A DNA stretch of 64,000 nucleotides from Paenibacillus baekrokdamisoli (GTDB lineage: Bacteria; Bacillota; Bacilli; Paenibacillales; Paenibacillaceae): contig NZ_AP019308.1 in the NCBI RefSeq assembly GCF_003945345.1, forward strand, positions 62,001 through 126,000, in the 5' to 3' direction. This document shows, piece by piece, positions 45,883 to 54,842 of the stretch. Each line of letters starts with the position of its first letter. Position 1 is the first letter of the stretch. A model generated the notes under the pieces. The model was not told the origin of the DNA, made no database searches, and saw only the letters and a list, made by a program, of their open reading frames with translations. Both the position numbers and the translations under genes were made by a program.

Positions 45883-46962
45883 ATGTCTAAAGTACGTATT
45901 GGTATCATTGGTTGTGGCGGTATCGCAAACGGTAAGCATCTGCCAAGCCTTGCACAAGTAGGACAAGCAGAAATCGTGGCATTCTGTGATCTCGTTGAAG
46001 AACGTGCAGTAGATGCAAAAGCAAAATACGGAACAGAAGATTCAAAAGTATATACAAACTACACAGAACTGCTTAGTGATTCCTCCATTGATGTTATTCA
46101 CGTATGTACGCCGAATGATTCTCATGCGGAAATCTCTATTGCAGCTCTAGAAGCTGGCAAGCATGTTCTATGTGAGAAACCAATGGCTAAGACAGCAGCA
46201 GACGCTCGTCGTATGCTTGAAGTTTCCAAGCGTACCGGCAAAAAGCTCAGCATTGGCTACAACAACCGTTACCGCGCTGATAGCCTCTACCTAAAAGATC
46301 TTGTAGCAGCTGGCGAGCTTGGCGAGGTTTACTTTGCAAAAGCACATGCAATTCGTCGTCGTGCAGTTCCAACTTGGGGCGTATTCTTGGATGAGGAGAA
46401 GCAAGGCGGCGGACCGTTGATCGATATCGGTACTCACGCACTTGACCTTGTTCTTTGGACAATGGACAACTATAAGCCGAAGGTCGTTCTTGGCCGTACG
46501 TACCACAAACTGTCCCAAACAGAGAATGCTGCTAACGCATGGGGTTCATGGGATCCAGCGAAGTTCACGGTTGAGGATTCCGCGTTTGCTATGATCACCA
46601 TGGAAAACGGAGCAACAATCATGCTTGAATCCAGCTGGGCACTCAACTCCCTTGATATTGACGAAGCGAAAGTTTCGCTAAGCGGTACGAAAGCCGGCGC
46701 TGATATGAAGGAAGGTCTTCGCATCAATGGCGAGAAAAACAGCCGTTTGTATGTAAACAAAATTGAATTGGACAGCGGCGGCGTTGCTTTCTATGAAGGC
46801 ACAAGCGAGTCTCCAGAAGTTCTTGAGATGAACACTTGGATCGATGCTGTTATTAACGATAAAGATCCTCTTGTTAAACCTGAACAAGCACTCGTTGTTT
46901 CTGAAATTCTTGAAGCGATTTATGAGTCAGCTCGTACAGGTAAAGCCGTTTACTTCGAATAG
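45883..46962 (+). CDS. Gfo/Idh/MocA-family dehydrogenase
   Basis: 359 residues, ATG behind ATGGAGGTAGAAACTTA. Rossmann N-domain IGIIGCGGIANGKHLPSL, then HVCTPNDSHAEISIAALEAGKHVLCEKPMA with the conserved EKP Lys, and the substrate-domain GGGPLIDIGTHALDLVLW with the catalytic Asp/His. NAD(P)-dependent oxidation of a sugar or inositol-type compound. Divergent AraC regulator upstream; single gene before a terminator. Confidence 0.92.
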   Translation: MSKVRIGIIGCGGIANGKHLPSLAQVGQAEIVAFCDLVEERAVDAKAKYGTEDSKVYTNYTELLSDSSIDVIHVCTPNDSHAEISIAALEAGKHVLCEKPMAKTAADARRMLEVSKRTGKKLSIGYNNRYRADSLYLKDLVAAGELGEVYFAKAHAIRRRAVPTWGVFLDEEKQGGGPLIDIGTHALDLVLWTMDNYKPKVVLGRTYHKLSQTENAANAWGSWDPAKFTVEDSAFAMITMENGATIMLESSWALNSLDIDEAKVSLSGTKAGADMKEGLRINGEKNSRLYVNKIELDSGGVAFYEGTSESPEVLEMNTWIDAVINDKDPLVKPEQALVVSEILEAIYESARTGKAVYFE

Positions 46963-46976
46963 GTTTTAGGAATAGG

Positions 46977-47011
46977 AAAAGCCGAGGATGATTGATCATC
47001 CTCGGCTTTTT
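46977..47011 (+). terminator. Intrinsic terminator of the dehydrogenase gene
   Basis: AAAAGCCGAGGATGA pairs with TCATCCTCGGCTTTT around a tiny TTGA loop, then TCG. It could also serve the opposite strand. Confidence 0.92.
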
Positions 47012-47040
47012 CGTGTGTTTTCTGAGCATTTAAGGAAGTG

Positions 47041-47196
47041 TTAGTCTTTGTTGTGGAGATGCTGGTGCTGATAGCCAGCGACACCTGATGTACCCTCATC
47101 TGACAGCTCCGCAAGTGATTTAATTGCACCATGCGGCTGTTGGTTTTCTTTGCGGCTCTTCCATGCGCTCTCACGACGATTCTTAGATGAAGTCAT
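47041..47196 (-). CDS. Small hydrophilic hypothetical protein
   Basis: 51 residues, ATG ten bases after AAGGAG. N-terminal Lys/Arg-rich (MTSSKNRRESAWKSRKE), then a Gly/His-rich end (GVAGYQHQHLHNKD). No membrane segment. Family not recognised; size and composition recall small spore or stress proteins. It is 131 bp after the CydS-like gene on the same strand. Confidence 0.6.
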   Translation of the reverse strand: MTSSKNRRESAWKSRKENQQPHGAIKSLAELSDEGTSGVAGYQHQHLHNKD

Positions 47197-47326
47197 AGAA
47201 AGGACACTCCTTCTCCATAAAGCATGTGGGTTGGATTGAAACCTACGCTTGGCGCTTGATTAGACGCCTGTCTTATCGTGAGCTTTTTTAAGTCAAATGA
47301 TACAAGAATCCTTATGGAGTTTTATG

Positions 47327-47449
47327 CTACGTTTGTTTCGATTGCTGCTCATCAACGCTTAATTTACCACGTCCGCCCCACCAGAATAAGAAACCGACCG
47401 CAACAATAACCACAATAAAAGGTGCAACGAAAATCAAAAAATCTTTCAT
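47327..47449 (-). CDS. cydS: CydS-like small subunit of cytochrome bd oxidase
   Basis: 40 residues, ATG behind GGAGGGAAAAAACC. A single membrane helix covers most of the length (FLIFVAPFIVVIVAVGFLF, then WWGGRGK) with a short polar tail. The MxxFLIxxAPxxVV start and FW-G end match, as I remember it, the CydS subunit found in the Geobacillus bd oxidase structure. It lies downstream of cydB on the same strand, separated only by the palindromic repeat. It would sit beside CydA and stabilise the haem region. Confidence 0.7.
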   Translation of the reverse strand: MKDFLIFVAPFIVVIVAVGFLFWWGGRGKLSVDEQQSKQT

Positions 47450-47490
47450 GGTTTTTTCCCTCCTAAATAAATTCGAAGACTTGTGCGTAA

Positions 47491-47624
47491 AAGCCCGCTT
47501 TGCTGCCGGATCATTCTTACGATCGCTGTTGTCTCCCTATTTCTTGATTCTATCCCTTAGGGGTAGAAATAAGGAGACAAAGGCGAACGCTATCGCTTCT
47601 TCAGAACGATTCCGTCCGCTTCGC
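47491..47624 (-). repeat. Long palindromic element, copy B
   Basis: 134 bp, the inverted counterpart of 18683-18818, differing by a few substitutions and a 2-bp deletion. The end nearest 47491 is altered (CCGGCAGC instead of the CCGTCCGC arm), so the outer stem is weaker than in copy A. It begins 15 bp after the cydB stop and separates cydB from the CydS-like gene. Confidence 0.9.
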
Positions 47625-47638
47625 TTTTGTTTCGTAAT

Positions 47639-48664
47639 TTATTTGCCTCGTTTACCTTGAACGTACTTGGTATCGAACAGGAACAGCCGCATCAGTAAGT
47701 AAAGGGATGGTATAAGCAGCAGCAATCCTAGAATGAACACTGAGATCAGCGCGATAGCCATCGGCTCGCTTGTGAAATTATCATGAATGGTTAGGTAAGG
47801 ATATAAGACGTATGGTAAATGACCTGCACCATAGCCGAAGAAGGCAAAGCCGAACTGCAGCATGACGAAGATGAAGGCAAGCCCAAGTCGTTTGCGCGTC
47901 CAAACCAGGAAGATGGCGACCAAGAAGCAGGCAAAGGACACGACGAACATCCAAGCATACGATGTCATCCGCTCAAAGTGAACAGGGTTGTGACCGCGAA
48001 TTGCGAAGAAGACGAGCAGACTGCTTAGAATAGTCGGTCCGCTCCAAGCAATGGCGTATTTGCGTACAACTTCGAACGCGCCCCGATCATTTGCCCGATT
48101 CGCATAATACGTCAGGAACATAGCTGAGATGTAGAGAACACTCACTATCGCGAGCAGGACGACCGTCCAGGAATAGGTGCTCGTAAACAGCTTGCTGAAC
48201 AGAAAGGTCACTTTTCCTTTGTCATCCACATCAATATAACCGCCCTCTGATATGGTCATGACGGTGGAGAGGGCTGCTGGAATCAGCAGTCCGCTTGCTC
48301 CATAAAGGAAGAGATAGAAGCGACTGTCTTTCTTAAAGCCGTAAGTACTGAATGCATAGTAAGAACCCCTGATGGCTAGCAAAATAATAGCGATACTGCC
48401 TGGAATCAGCAGTGCAGTTCCATAATAATAAGCCGTATCCGGGAAGAAGCCGACAATGCCGACAAAGAAGAAGACAAGGAATACGTTCGTTACCTCCCAT
48501 ACTGGAGATAAGTAACGCTCAATAATATTGTTAATGAGATGACGTTTGCCGGTCAAGGTGCTGTAATAGCTGAAGAAGCCAGCGCCGAAATCAATGGATG
48601 CTACAATCAGATAGCCGAATAGGAAAATCCAAAGTACGGTTATGCCAATAACCTCATAACTCAT
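47639..48664 (-). CDS. cydB: Cytochrome bd oxidase subunit II (CydB)
   Basis: 341 residues, eight or nine membrane helices. Typical CydB start (WIFLFGYLIVASIDFGAGFF) and later YLSPVWEVTNVFLVFFFVGIVGFFP. Structural partner of CydA in the quinol oxidase that reduces oxygen at low tension. Its ATG overlaps the cydA stop by 4 bp. Confidence 0.95.
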   Translation of the reverse strand: MSYEVIGITVLWIFLFGYLIVASIDFGAGFFSYYSTLTGKRHLINNIIERYLSPVWEVTNVFLVFFFVGIVGFFPDTAYYYGTALLIPGSIAIILLAIRGSYYAFSTYGFKKDSRFYLFLYGASGLLIPAALSTVMTISEGGYIDVDDKGKVTFLFSKLFTSTYSWTVVLLAIVSVLYISAMFLTYYANRANDRGAFEVVRKYAIAWSGPTILSSLLVFFAIRGHNPVHFERMTSYAWMFVVSFACFLVAIFLVWTRKRLGLAFIFVMLQFGFAFFGYGAGHLPYVLYPYLTIHDNFTSEPMAIALISVFILGLLLLIPSLYLLMRLFLFDTKYVQGKRGK

Positions 48665-50016
48665 TGCTTGCCACCTCCTTCAATACCTCTTGCCGCCATT
48701 TCATCCTCAGCCTTATTATTCTTGAACATCTTCATTAACACTCTTACCGAGGTAATACCTAGGACAATGTACAGGAGTACGAATAAGACGAGCATAATAT
48801 CCACATGATCCGATACCGTTGCGCCTTCAGAGGTTCTCATGATGCCATGCAGAATCCAAGGCTGACGTCCGACTTCGGAGAAAATCCAACCATGCTCAAT
48901 GGTTAGCATGGCAAGTGGAGCAGCAAGGATAATGCCGCGAAGCAGCCATTTGTTCGAATAAGCAAGCGAGCGTTTACGCCATAATATAAAGAGGAATGCA
49001 GCTGCAATGAGAACCATGAGAGCGACGAAGCCCATTTTTATATCGAAAAGATAGTGAATGAATAATGGTGGCGCTTCGTCTGCAGGCAGGTCATTGAGTC
49101 CAGTTACCTCAGCGTTAGGAAGTCCATGTGCGAGAATACTGAGCGCATACGGAATTTTAATCCCGTATTTAATTTGATTGTCCTCGGTCAAGATACCGCC
49201 GAGTACGAGAGGAGCCTGCGTCGATGTTTCAAAATGCCATTCCATTGCAGCAAGCTTCTCGGGCTGATAGTTGGCCAAATACTTGCCCGACAGATCGCCA
49301 ATAATCGCGCTTGAAAGCAGGAATACAGAAGCGGCTACCATCGTGAGCTTAAGTGCTTTTTTATAGTAGACATGGTTCCGACCTCGCAGCAATGACCAAG
49401 CAGATATCGCTGCAAGAACGAAGGCACAGGTTAAGTAGGCCGTGATAAGAACATGAGATACTTTCGTCGGCATAGCAGGGCTAAGCATAGCGCCGAAGGG
49501 TGATATCTCCGTAATCTTCCCATCCTTCAACGTTATACCTGCAGGGGCGTTCTGGAACGCATTAACAGTTGTAATGAAGAAAGCTGATGCAGATGAGCCA
49601 ATGACGACAGGTATTAGCAGCCAGAAATGTGTCATTTTACTCTTGAAGCGATCCCAGGTGTATAAGTAAATGCCAAGGAATATGGCTTCGAAGAAGAAAG
49701 CGAACGTCTCCAAAAAGAGCGGGATCGCAATCGATTGCCCGGCTACCTTCATGAAGCTTGGCCATAATAGACTGAGTTGAAGACCAATTGCAGTTCCCGT
49801 TACAACACCAACAGCAACAGTAATGACGAAGCCGCGAGCCCAACGGCGAGCCATAAGTAAGTAATGCTCATCATTTCGTCTAATGCCGATCCACTCAGCA
49901 AGTGCAATCATGAGTGGTACGCCAACCCCGATGGTGGCAAAAATGATGTGAAAACCGAGTGTAATTCCTGTTAACATTCGGCTGTACATGACCGGATCGT
50001 ATCCGCTAAGTAACAT
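48661..50016 (-). CDS. cydA: Cytochrome bd oxidase subunit I (CydA)
   Basis: 451 residues, nine membrane helices. Haem b595 axial His in LGFHIIFATIGVG, the EWIGIR and FLETFAFFFEAIFLGIYLYTWDRF blocks, and the quinol-loop motif WIFSEVGRQPWILHG. The Q loop is of the short type seen in Firmicutes. ATG start. Catalytic subunit for haems b558, b595 and d. Probably induced when oxygen is low or NADH high, through the Rex-like site upstream. Confidence 0.96.
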   Translation of the reverse strand: MLLSGYDPVMYSRMLTGITLGFHIIFATIGVGVPLMIALAEWIGIRRNDEHYLLMARRWARGFVITVAVGVVTGTAIGLQLSLLWPSFMKVAGQSIAIPLFLETFAFFFEAIFLGIYLYTWDRFKSKMTHFWLLIPVVIGSSASAFFITTVNAFQNAPAGITLKDGKITEISPFGAMLSPAMPTKVSHVLITAYLTCAFVLAAISAWSLLRGRNHVYYKKALKLTMVAASVFLLSSAIIGDLSGKYLANYQPEKLAAMEWHFETSTQAPLVLGGILTEDNQIKYGIKIPYALSILAHGLPNAEVTGLNDLPADEAPPLFIHYLFDIKMGFVALMVLIAAAFLFILWRKRSLAYSNKWLLRGIILAAPLAMLTIEHGWIFSEVGRQPWILHGIMRTSEGATVSDHVDIMLVLFVLLYIVLGITSVRVLMKMFKNNKAEDEMAARGIEGGGKQ

Positions 50017-50076
50017 GTAGATTCTCCTCCCGAAAACTTCTAGTAGTATTGGATGAATAATAAGGAAGTATGAATT

Positions 50077-50193
50077 TTATTTGAACAGATATTTCGATAA
50101 AGATAACAGCATAATAGCTGCTACACAGATACATAGAATTATGAGGCGTTTCTCCTGCTTGGCAATCCGCTTACTGTCTTCGTTTGAAGCCAT
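50077..50193 (-). CDS. Small membrane protein upstream of cydA
   Basis: 38 residues, ATG behind GGAAGGACGTGATTGCG. Charged N-terminus (MASNEDSKRIAKQEKR) and one membrane helix (LIILCICVAAIMLLSL), ending SKYLFK. It lies between the Rex-like site and cydA, 60 bp before the cydA start. Presumably part of the cyd operon. Family unknown; it could be an assembly factor for the oxidase (inference). Confidence 0.65.
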   Translation of the reverse strand: MASNEDSKRIAKQEKRLIILCICVAAIMLLSLSKYLFK

Positions 50194-50255
50194 CGCAATC
50201 ACGTCCTTCCAGACTTGAGATGTAAGTATTTGTAGTTATTAAAGCTTATATGGCT

Positions 50256-50297
50256 ATTATAAACGATTGTTGTGAATGTATGTGATTTTTTTCACAA
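50256..50297 (-). promoter_or_regulatory. cyd promoter with Rex-like operator
   Basis: On the minus strand TATAAT (50256-50261) is the -10, with only a weak -35. ATGTGATTTTTTTCACAA (50280-50297) fits the Rex box pattern TTGTGAA-N4-TTCACAA and equally the TGTGA-N6-TCACA core of Crp/Fnr proteins. A further TTGTGAA half-site lies at 50270-50276. Since cyd genes are classic Rex targets, Rex is preferred. The rest of the 50194-50531 gap shows no other clear signal. Confidence 0.65.
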
Positions 50298-50531
50298 TAA
50301 ATGTGACGATGGTTTGAATATTAGGAGAGGCTGCCTTTGGTGATTGTGTAAGTAAACTGTAATTAATTTGCTCGGCAATTTGAATTCTTGCACCAAAACC
50401 AAAAATCATAGATAACTCGTTAGATCCATCCAAACTAAATTTATAGAATGCGTGACTTTCTGAACATTCCGAATAAAACTTAAATGAATGGTTAAATTAA
50501 GTAAAATTGGAATGGGCGTGGGTGGATCAGA

Positions 50532-52058
50532 GTGGTAGATATTTTCAAAAAAATAACTTCAAATAATCAGCCCCAAAATAAGCCGAATATTGAGATGGAA
50601 GTTTATTCTTCTTTGCAAGAAAATATGGAATACATTCAAAACCAGTTATTTCACTCAAGTGATCTGAAGTGGCGAAGCATTCGGTTTAATCAACGAGAAG
50701 GTCTCATCTTCTATTTAGAATCCGTATCTGATCAACAGAGAATTCAAAAAGAGATCATTCAGCCTATTGAAGAAAAAAAAGAAGGGGACCTAGATGGAGT
50801 AATTACCTCTCTGGAGATAAAGAGAAAATCGATTCTCAGCCAAGTGCCCCATGCTTTAGTTCAAGGAAATTGTGCCTTATTATTCGAAGGGATATCTGAC
50901 GCCCATATCATCGATGTAATGTCAGTCTATAAACGGAGTATCTCTGAGCCTGTTAACGAAGGAGTTGCTCGTGGCGCTCATGATGGTTTTATTGAACACC
51001 TCATCACGAATCTTTATTTGGTTCGAAAGCGCATTAGTAATCCGGACTTAGTCGTTCGTTATTACCAAGTCGGAGAGGCAACCAAAACAAAATTAGCCCT
51101 TCTCTATATGCAAGACCTGGCAAATTCCGATCTGGTAAAAGAAGTGGATCACAGACTCGGTTCCATTTCGATAGACAGCATAATCACACCTGGTTTCACT
51201 GCCGAGTTAATTGAAGAAAACCCATTTTCTCTTTTTCCGCAAATCTTATTTACGGAAAGACCGGACCGGGCGGTAGCTCATCTCATGGAAGGCCGTGTAG
51301 TCATTTTATCTGATGGAGACCCAACTGCATTGATTTTGCCGGTGACTTTCTTTGCCTTTTATCAAAGCCCGGATGACTATCAAAGCAGATGGATTATTGG
51401 ATCGGTTATTCGATTGATTCGTCTGGCGAGCTTTGTGATCGCATCCCTGCTGCCTGCTTTATATATTGCGATTATTGGCTTTCACCCTGAGATTCTTCCT
51501 GCAAAATTGATTTATACAGTAAAAGGCAGTATCGACAAGGTTCCAATTCCACCCATTTTGGAAGCTCTTCTAATGCAGGTTGCCTTAGAATTACTCCGTG
51601 AGGCAGGGCTTCGCTTGCCAAATCGGGTAGGTCAAACAATTGGCATTGTTGGCGGTTTGGTCATCGGTGATGCGGTCGTACGAGCTGGGTTGGTTTCATA
51701 TCCCATGGTTATCGTTATATCCTTAACGGCTATTTCGTCATTTGTGGTTCCATCTAGTGAAATGAGTTCGACCATCCGCATTTTGGGCTTCCCACTCATG
51801 ATCTTGGCCTCGATGTTTGGTTTGATAGGGATCGTGTTTGGCTTGCTCTTCATCTTTATCCACTTATGTAAATTAGAGTGCTTTGGTACACCCTATTTTG
51901 CCCCTGTTATGCCTCTTCGAATCAAAGATTTGAAGGATACCTTTGTACGCTTTCCCATCTGGAGTCTTAACCAGCGCCCCCATGATTCACATCCAAAAAA
52001 ATTAACCCAAGAAAGAAATTCCAGGGAGTGGGAACATGATGATCACAGAAAAGAGTAA
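50532..52058 (+). CDS. gerKA: Spore germinant receptor subunit A
   Basis: 508 residues from GTG at 50532. Hydrophilic N-terminal domain (1-290) with the conserved VYSSLQENMEYIQNQLFHSSDLKWR and NPDLVVRYYQVGEATKTKLALLYMQDLA, then membrane helices in the C-half (LIRLASFVIASLLPALYIAIIGF; PNRVGQTIGIVGGLVIGDAVVRAGLVS). It is the A subunit of a GerA-type germinant receptor in the inner spore membrane. The gene overlaps the B-subunit gene by 23 bp. Which germinant it senses cannot be told. Confidence 0.93.
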   Translation: MVDIFKKITSNNQPQNKPNIEMEVYSSLQENMEYIQNQLFHSSDLKWRSIRFNQREGLIFYLESVSDQQRIQKEIIQPIEEKKEGDLDGVITSLEIKRKSILSQVPHALVQGNCALLFEGISDAHIIDVMSVYKRSISEPVNEGVARGAHDGFIEHLITNLYLVRKRISNPDLVVRYYQVGEATKTKLALLYMQDLANSDLVKEVDHRLGSISIDSIITPGFTAELIEENPFSLFPQILFTERPDRAVAHLMEGRVVILSDGDPTALILPVTFFAFYQSPDDYQSRWIIGSVIRLIRLASFVIASLLPALYIAIIGFHPEILPAKLIYTVKGSIDKVPIPPILEALLMQVALELLREAGLRLPNRVGQTIGIVGGLVIGDAVVRAGLVSYPMVIVISLTAISSFVVPSSEMSSTIRILGFPLMILASMFGLIGIVFGLLFIFIHLCKLECFGTPYFAPVMPLRIKDLKDTFVRFPIWSLNQRPHDSHPKKLTQERNSREWEHDDHRKE

Positions 52059-53133
52059 AATTACTCAGGGGCAATTCATGTTAATTGTTGTGCAATCACA
52101 AGTGGGTGTTGGAATCTTATCCCTTCCTCATAAAATGCAAGAGATCGCCAAAGGGGGTGGGTGGATCTCAACTTTAATCGCCGGATTGATTGTACAAGTG
52201 ATTATTCTGATTCTATGGGCTCTTTGCCGACGGTTTCCTACTGATACAATATATAGTTTCTTGCCCAAAATTACTGGAAAGGTTCTTGGGAATTTGCTTT
52301 GTATTGCTTATATTTGCTATTTTCTGTTTTCCGCAGGAACTGTTTTATCCATACTTGCCGATGTCGTTGGAAAGTGGGTGCTGCATGAAACACCTAGATG
52401 GGTATTCTTAATTCTTACTCTACTTACCTGTATTTATTTGGCTAAAGAAAACCTTCGAGTGATCGCCAGATTTTTTGTAATATCTTCCTTTATGATCATT
52501 GTCATGGTGTTATTTTCCTTATTCAGTTATGCCAATGTAAATTTCATCTATATTTTTCCGATAACTGAAGCGGGATGGTGGAATATTATCAAAGCTTCAA
52601 ATGAAGCCGTTTTTCCTTTAGTTGGGTATGAAGTTATATTGGTAATTTATCCTTTTGTCGAAGGGAAAAGCGGTGGGATATTAAAGGCAGCCTCTTTAGG
52701 GAATATGCTGATTACACTTTTTTACTCATTTGAGGTGTTCACTAGTTTAGTCATTTTCAGCCCGGCGGTGATGCCCGCTATTATGGAACCTCTCCTATAT
52801 ATGCTGAAAGGTTTTTCTTTTCAAATCATTCAACGGATCGATTTAATCTTTATATCTTTATGGATCATTGTCGTCAGCGCTGCCATTGTCTCTTGGATAT
52901 ATATGGGAACGGTTGGGCTCGGTCGACTCTTTCATCGGGGTGAACATAAAAAGGCAGTTCCCTATACTGCATTAATTATCTTTATTCTAGCGATGATTGC
53001 TCAAGATCCTTCAACCAGCGCGCTCTACAATAAAATAATCAAGATTTCTCATTATGCATTTGTGATCGTACTTCCCTTAATCCTGTTAATCATCTCGTAT
53101 CTTACAAGAAAAAGGAGGACGAAAGCAATATGA
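52036..53133 (+). CDS. gerKB: Spore germinant receptor subunit B (permease-like)
   Basis: 365 residues, about ten membrane helices. Endospore germination permease family: GQFMLIVVQSQVGVGILSLPHKMQE at the start and SNEAVFPLVGYEVILVIYPFVE in the middle. It resembles APC transporters and is the likely ligand-binding subunit of the GerA receptor. Overlaps both neighbouring genes, so one operon. Confidence 0.93.
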   Translation: MMITEKSKITQGQFMLIVVQSQVGVGILSLPHKMQEIAKGGGWISTLIAGLIVQVIILILWALCRRFPTDTIYSFLPKITGKVLGNLLCIAYICYFLFSAGTVLSILADVVGKWVLHETPRWVFLILTLLTCIYLAKENLRVIARFFVISSFMIIVMVLFSLFSYANVNFIYIFPITEAGWWNIIKASNEAVFPLVGYEVILVIYPFVEGKSGGILKAASLGNMLITLFYSFEVFTSLVIFSPAVMPAIMEPLLYMLKGFSFQIIQRIDLIFISLWIIVVSAAIVSWIYMGTVGLGRLFHRGEHKKAVPYTALIIFILAMIAQDPSTSALYNKIIKISHYAFVIVLPLILLIISYLTRKRRTKAI

Positions 53134-54248
53134 AAAGGATCAACTCCATATGTTTGTCTATTTTCATTCTCCTATTCATACCAGGGTGTTGGGACCAAGA
53201 TCTTTTAGGAGAAGCTCGTTTACTTTATGGAGGAGGATTTGATCTCACTCCGAATGGAAAACTTTTATCAACCTTTGTAATACGGGATTCGCCCGCTAGC
53301 GAACAACAAGGCCCTAGAAACGATATATTATTCACTATTGGCAATACGCCGGGGGAAACCCGTGATGAAGCAGATAATCAGCTGTCTCGGATGCTTCGTA
53401 CTTATAAAAATCGGATCATTCTCATCGGAGAAGAACGGGCAAAACAAGATATTTCTCCGATTCTCGATGTTTTTTATCGCGATTCCAAGAGTGCTTTAAA
53501 TGCCAGGATTGGAGTGACGAAAGGAAGAGCAGCGGATATACTGTCCCTTAAAAAAGTTGGGAATGTCTTAATAGAAGAAGAAATCGATGAATTAATCAAG
53601 AGTGAAGAAGCGACCACAACCGTTCCCAAAGTAACCATTGAAACGATTTACCCCGTTATGCTGGACCCCGGAGAAGATTATGTTCTTCCTTATCTCATTA
53701 AAAAAAAGGGCAGAGTGAATGTTTCCAGTATAGCCATGTTTCACAAGAATCAATTCACAGGAATATTGAGTCCCAGGGAATCTACCATGTATTTACTTTT
53801 AAAAAATAACAAAGGAAAGGTGACAAGATTCACGCAAAAAATAAGTACCCGGGAACATCAAAACAATTATAACTTTATAACCTTTAATGTAGAAAAATCG
53901 AAGTTAAAGAAGAAAATATTGATTCAATCCCAAGATCTAATTTTGGTTAATTTGAAGTTGAAATGGAAAGTGAGTATCGTTGAATATCCTAAAGATCAAT
54001 TAAAAGACAAAAAGTTGATTGAAGAATTAAACAAGCTTCTTTCTAAAGAGATGACCCATTTGGCTGAACAAACACTTAAAAAGATGCAAAAAGCCCGTTG
54101 CGACGGCCTAGGTCTCGGAAGACAACTAATGGCGTTCCATCCAGATACTTGGAAGAAGCAGGGTGGGGACTGGGAGAGTAACTATCAAGAAGTGCAGTTT
54201 GTTCCTGAGATTCAGGTTGAAATTGCGATTAAAGGTATTATAAACTAA
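53130..54248 (+). CDS. gerKC: Spore germinant receptor subunit C (lipoprotein)
   Basis: 372 residues. Signal peptide with lipobox FIPGCWDQ (the GCWD form is typical of Ger(x)C), then the three-domain GerAC fold, ending in a C-terminal region with TLKKMQKARCDGLGLGRQL and WESNYQEVQFVPEIQVEIAIKG. It is anchored to the outer face of the inner spore membrane. Last gene of the gerA-type operon. Confidence 0.93.
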   Translation: MKRINSICLSIFILLFIPGCWDQDLLGEARLLYGGGFDLTPNGKLLSTFVIRDSPASEQQGPRNDILFTIGNTPGETRDEADNQLSRMLRTYKNRIILIGEERAKQDISPILDVFYRDSKSALNARIGVTKGRAADILSLKKVGNVLIEEEIDELIKSEEATTTVPKVTIETIYPVMLDPGEDYVLPYLIKKKGRVNVSSIAMFHKNQFTGILSPRESTMYLLLKNNKGKVTRFTQKISTREHQNNYNFITFNVEKSKLKKKILIQSQDLILVNLKLKWKVSIVEYPKDQLKDKKLIEELNKLLSKEMTHLAEQTLKKMQKARCDGLGLGRQLMAFHPDTWKKQGGDWESNYQEVQFVPEIQVEIAIKGIIN

Positions 54249-54267
54249 CCCTATGTAGGCAACCGAG

Positions 54268-54507
54268 GCGGACGGCCTTGCCGTACCTAGACCATCCCGG
54301 TTTGTCGGCAAAACGATCGAGCCGCTGTTAAGCGGGATAAATACTGTGGATGATAATACCTTGTATGCGCTTCTATATGATGGCCTGACAAGCAAATTGG
54401 AAAACAACACACACATCGTTTGGGCTACCGGGGGAAGCATGGTGCCAAAAGAGAACATGGCCGAATACCTCAACATAGGGCGTTTGATATTGCATGGCCA
54501 TGCATGA
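54268..54507 (+). pseudogene. D-serine dehydratase remnant (dsdA-like)
   Basis: The frame reads [20 protein letters not shown], continues with [21 protein letters not shown], and after a junction [21 protein letters not shown]. These match two separate C-terminal blocks of D-serine ammonia-lyase, with the intervening LEPSALAG region and the last residues missing, and nothing of the N-terminal two thirds. There is no start codon or ribosome site. It is an internally deleted leftover of a lost gene, 19 bp after gerKC. Confidence 0.8.
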
Positions 54508-54635
54508 CCGATGTCGAAGGATAAGACTGTTTCAGTGACTTCGCCAGTATTTGACTTCATTTTCACGTCCAAGGCTGCTGATTCTTTTTTACACTGAGCA
54601 GTCTAATGCTTTTTTAAAGAACTAGTGCAAAACGC

Positions 54636-54674
54636 CAGCGCGTGCCATACTCAATCGGTGCGCGCTGTTTTAAA
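54636..54674 (+). terminator. Possible terminator in the 54508-54842 gap
   Basis: CAGCGCG pairs with CGCGCTG, followed by TTTTAAAT. It would end transcription of the gerA operon or of the former dsdA. Nothing else recognisable lies in this 335-bp gap. Confidence 0.5.
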
Positions 54675-54842
54675 TATTAGTCCCTTTTCGGTTCAAAACA
54701 TGCTAAAGCAGCCTTGACGGAATTATCTGTAATTTCTATTCATTATTCCCCGACCCATGTGTTAAAATGAAGGATACTTCATCCTGGCCGCGCCAATCGC
54801 TCGCCGGGTCATATATTATCCTTTTACAAGCAGGTGCAGAAC

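Noticed and set aside
50280..50297. Intrinsic terminator
   Set aside because: The symmetric TGTGA/TCACA arms are only 5 bp, A/T-rich and placed over a promoter; an operator is the better reading.
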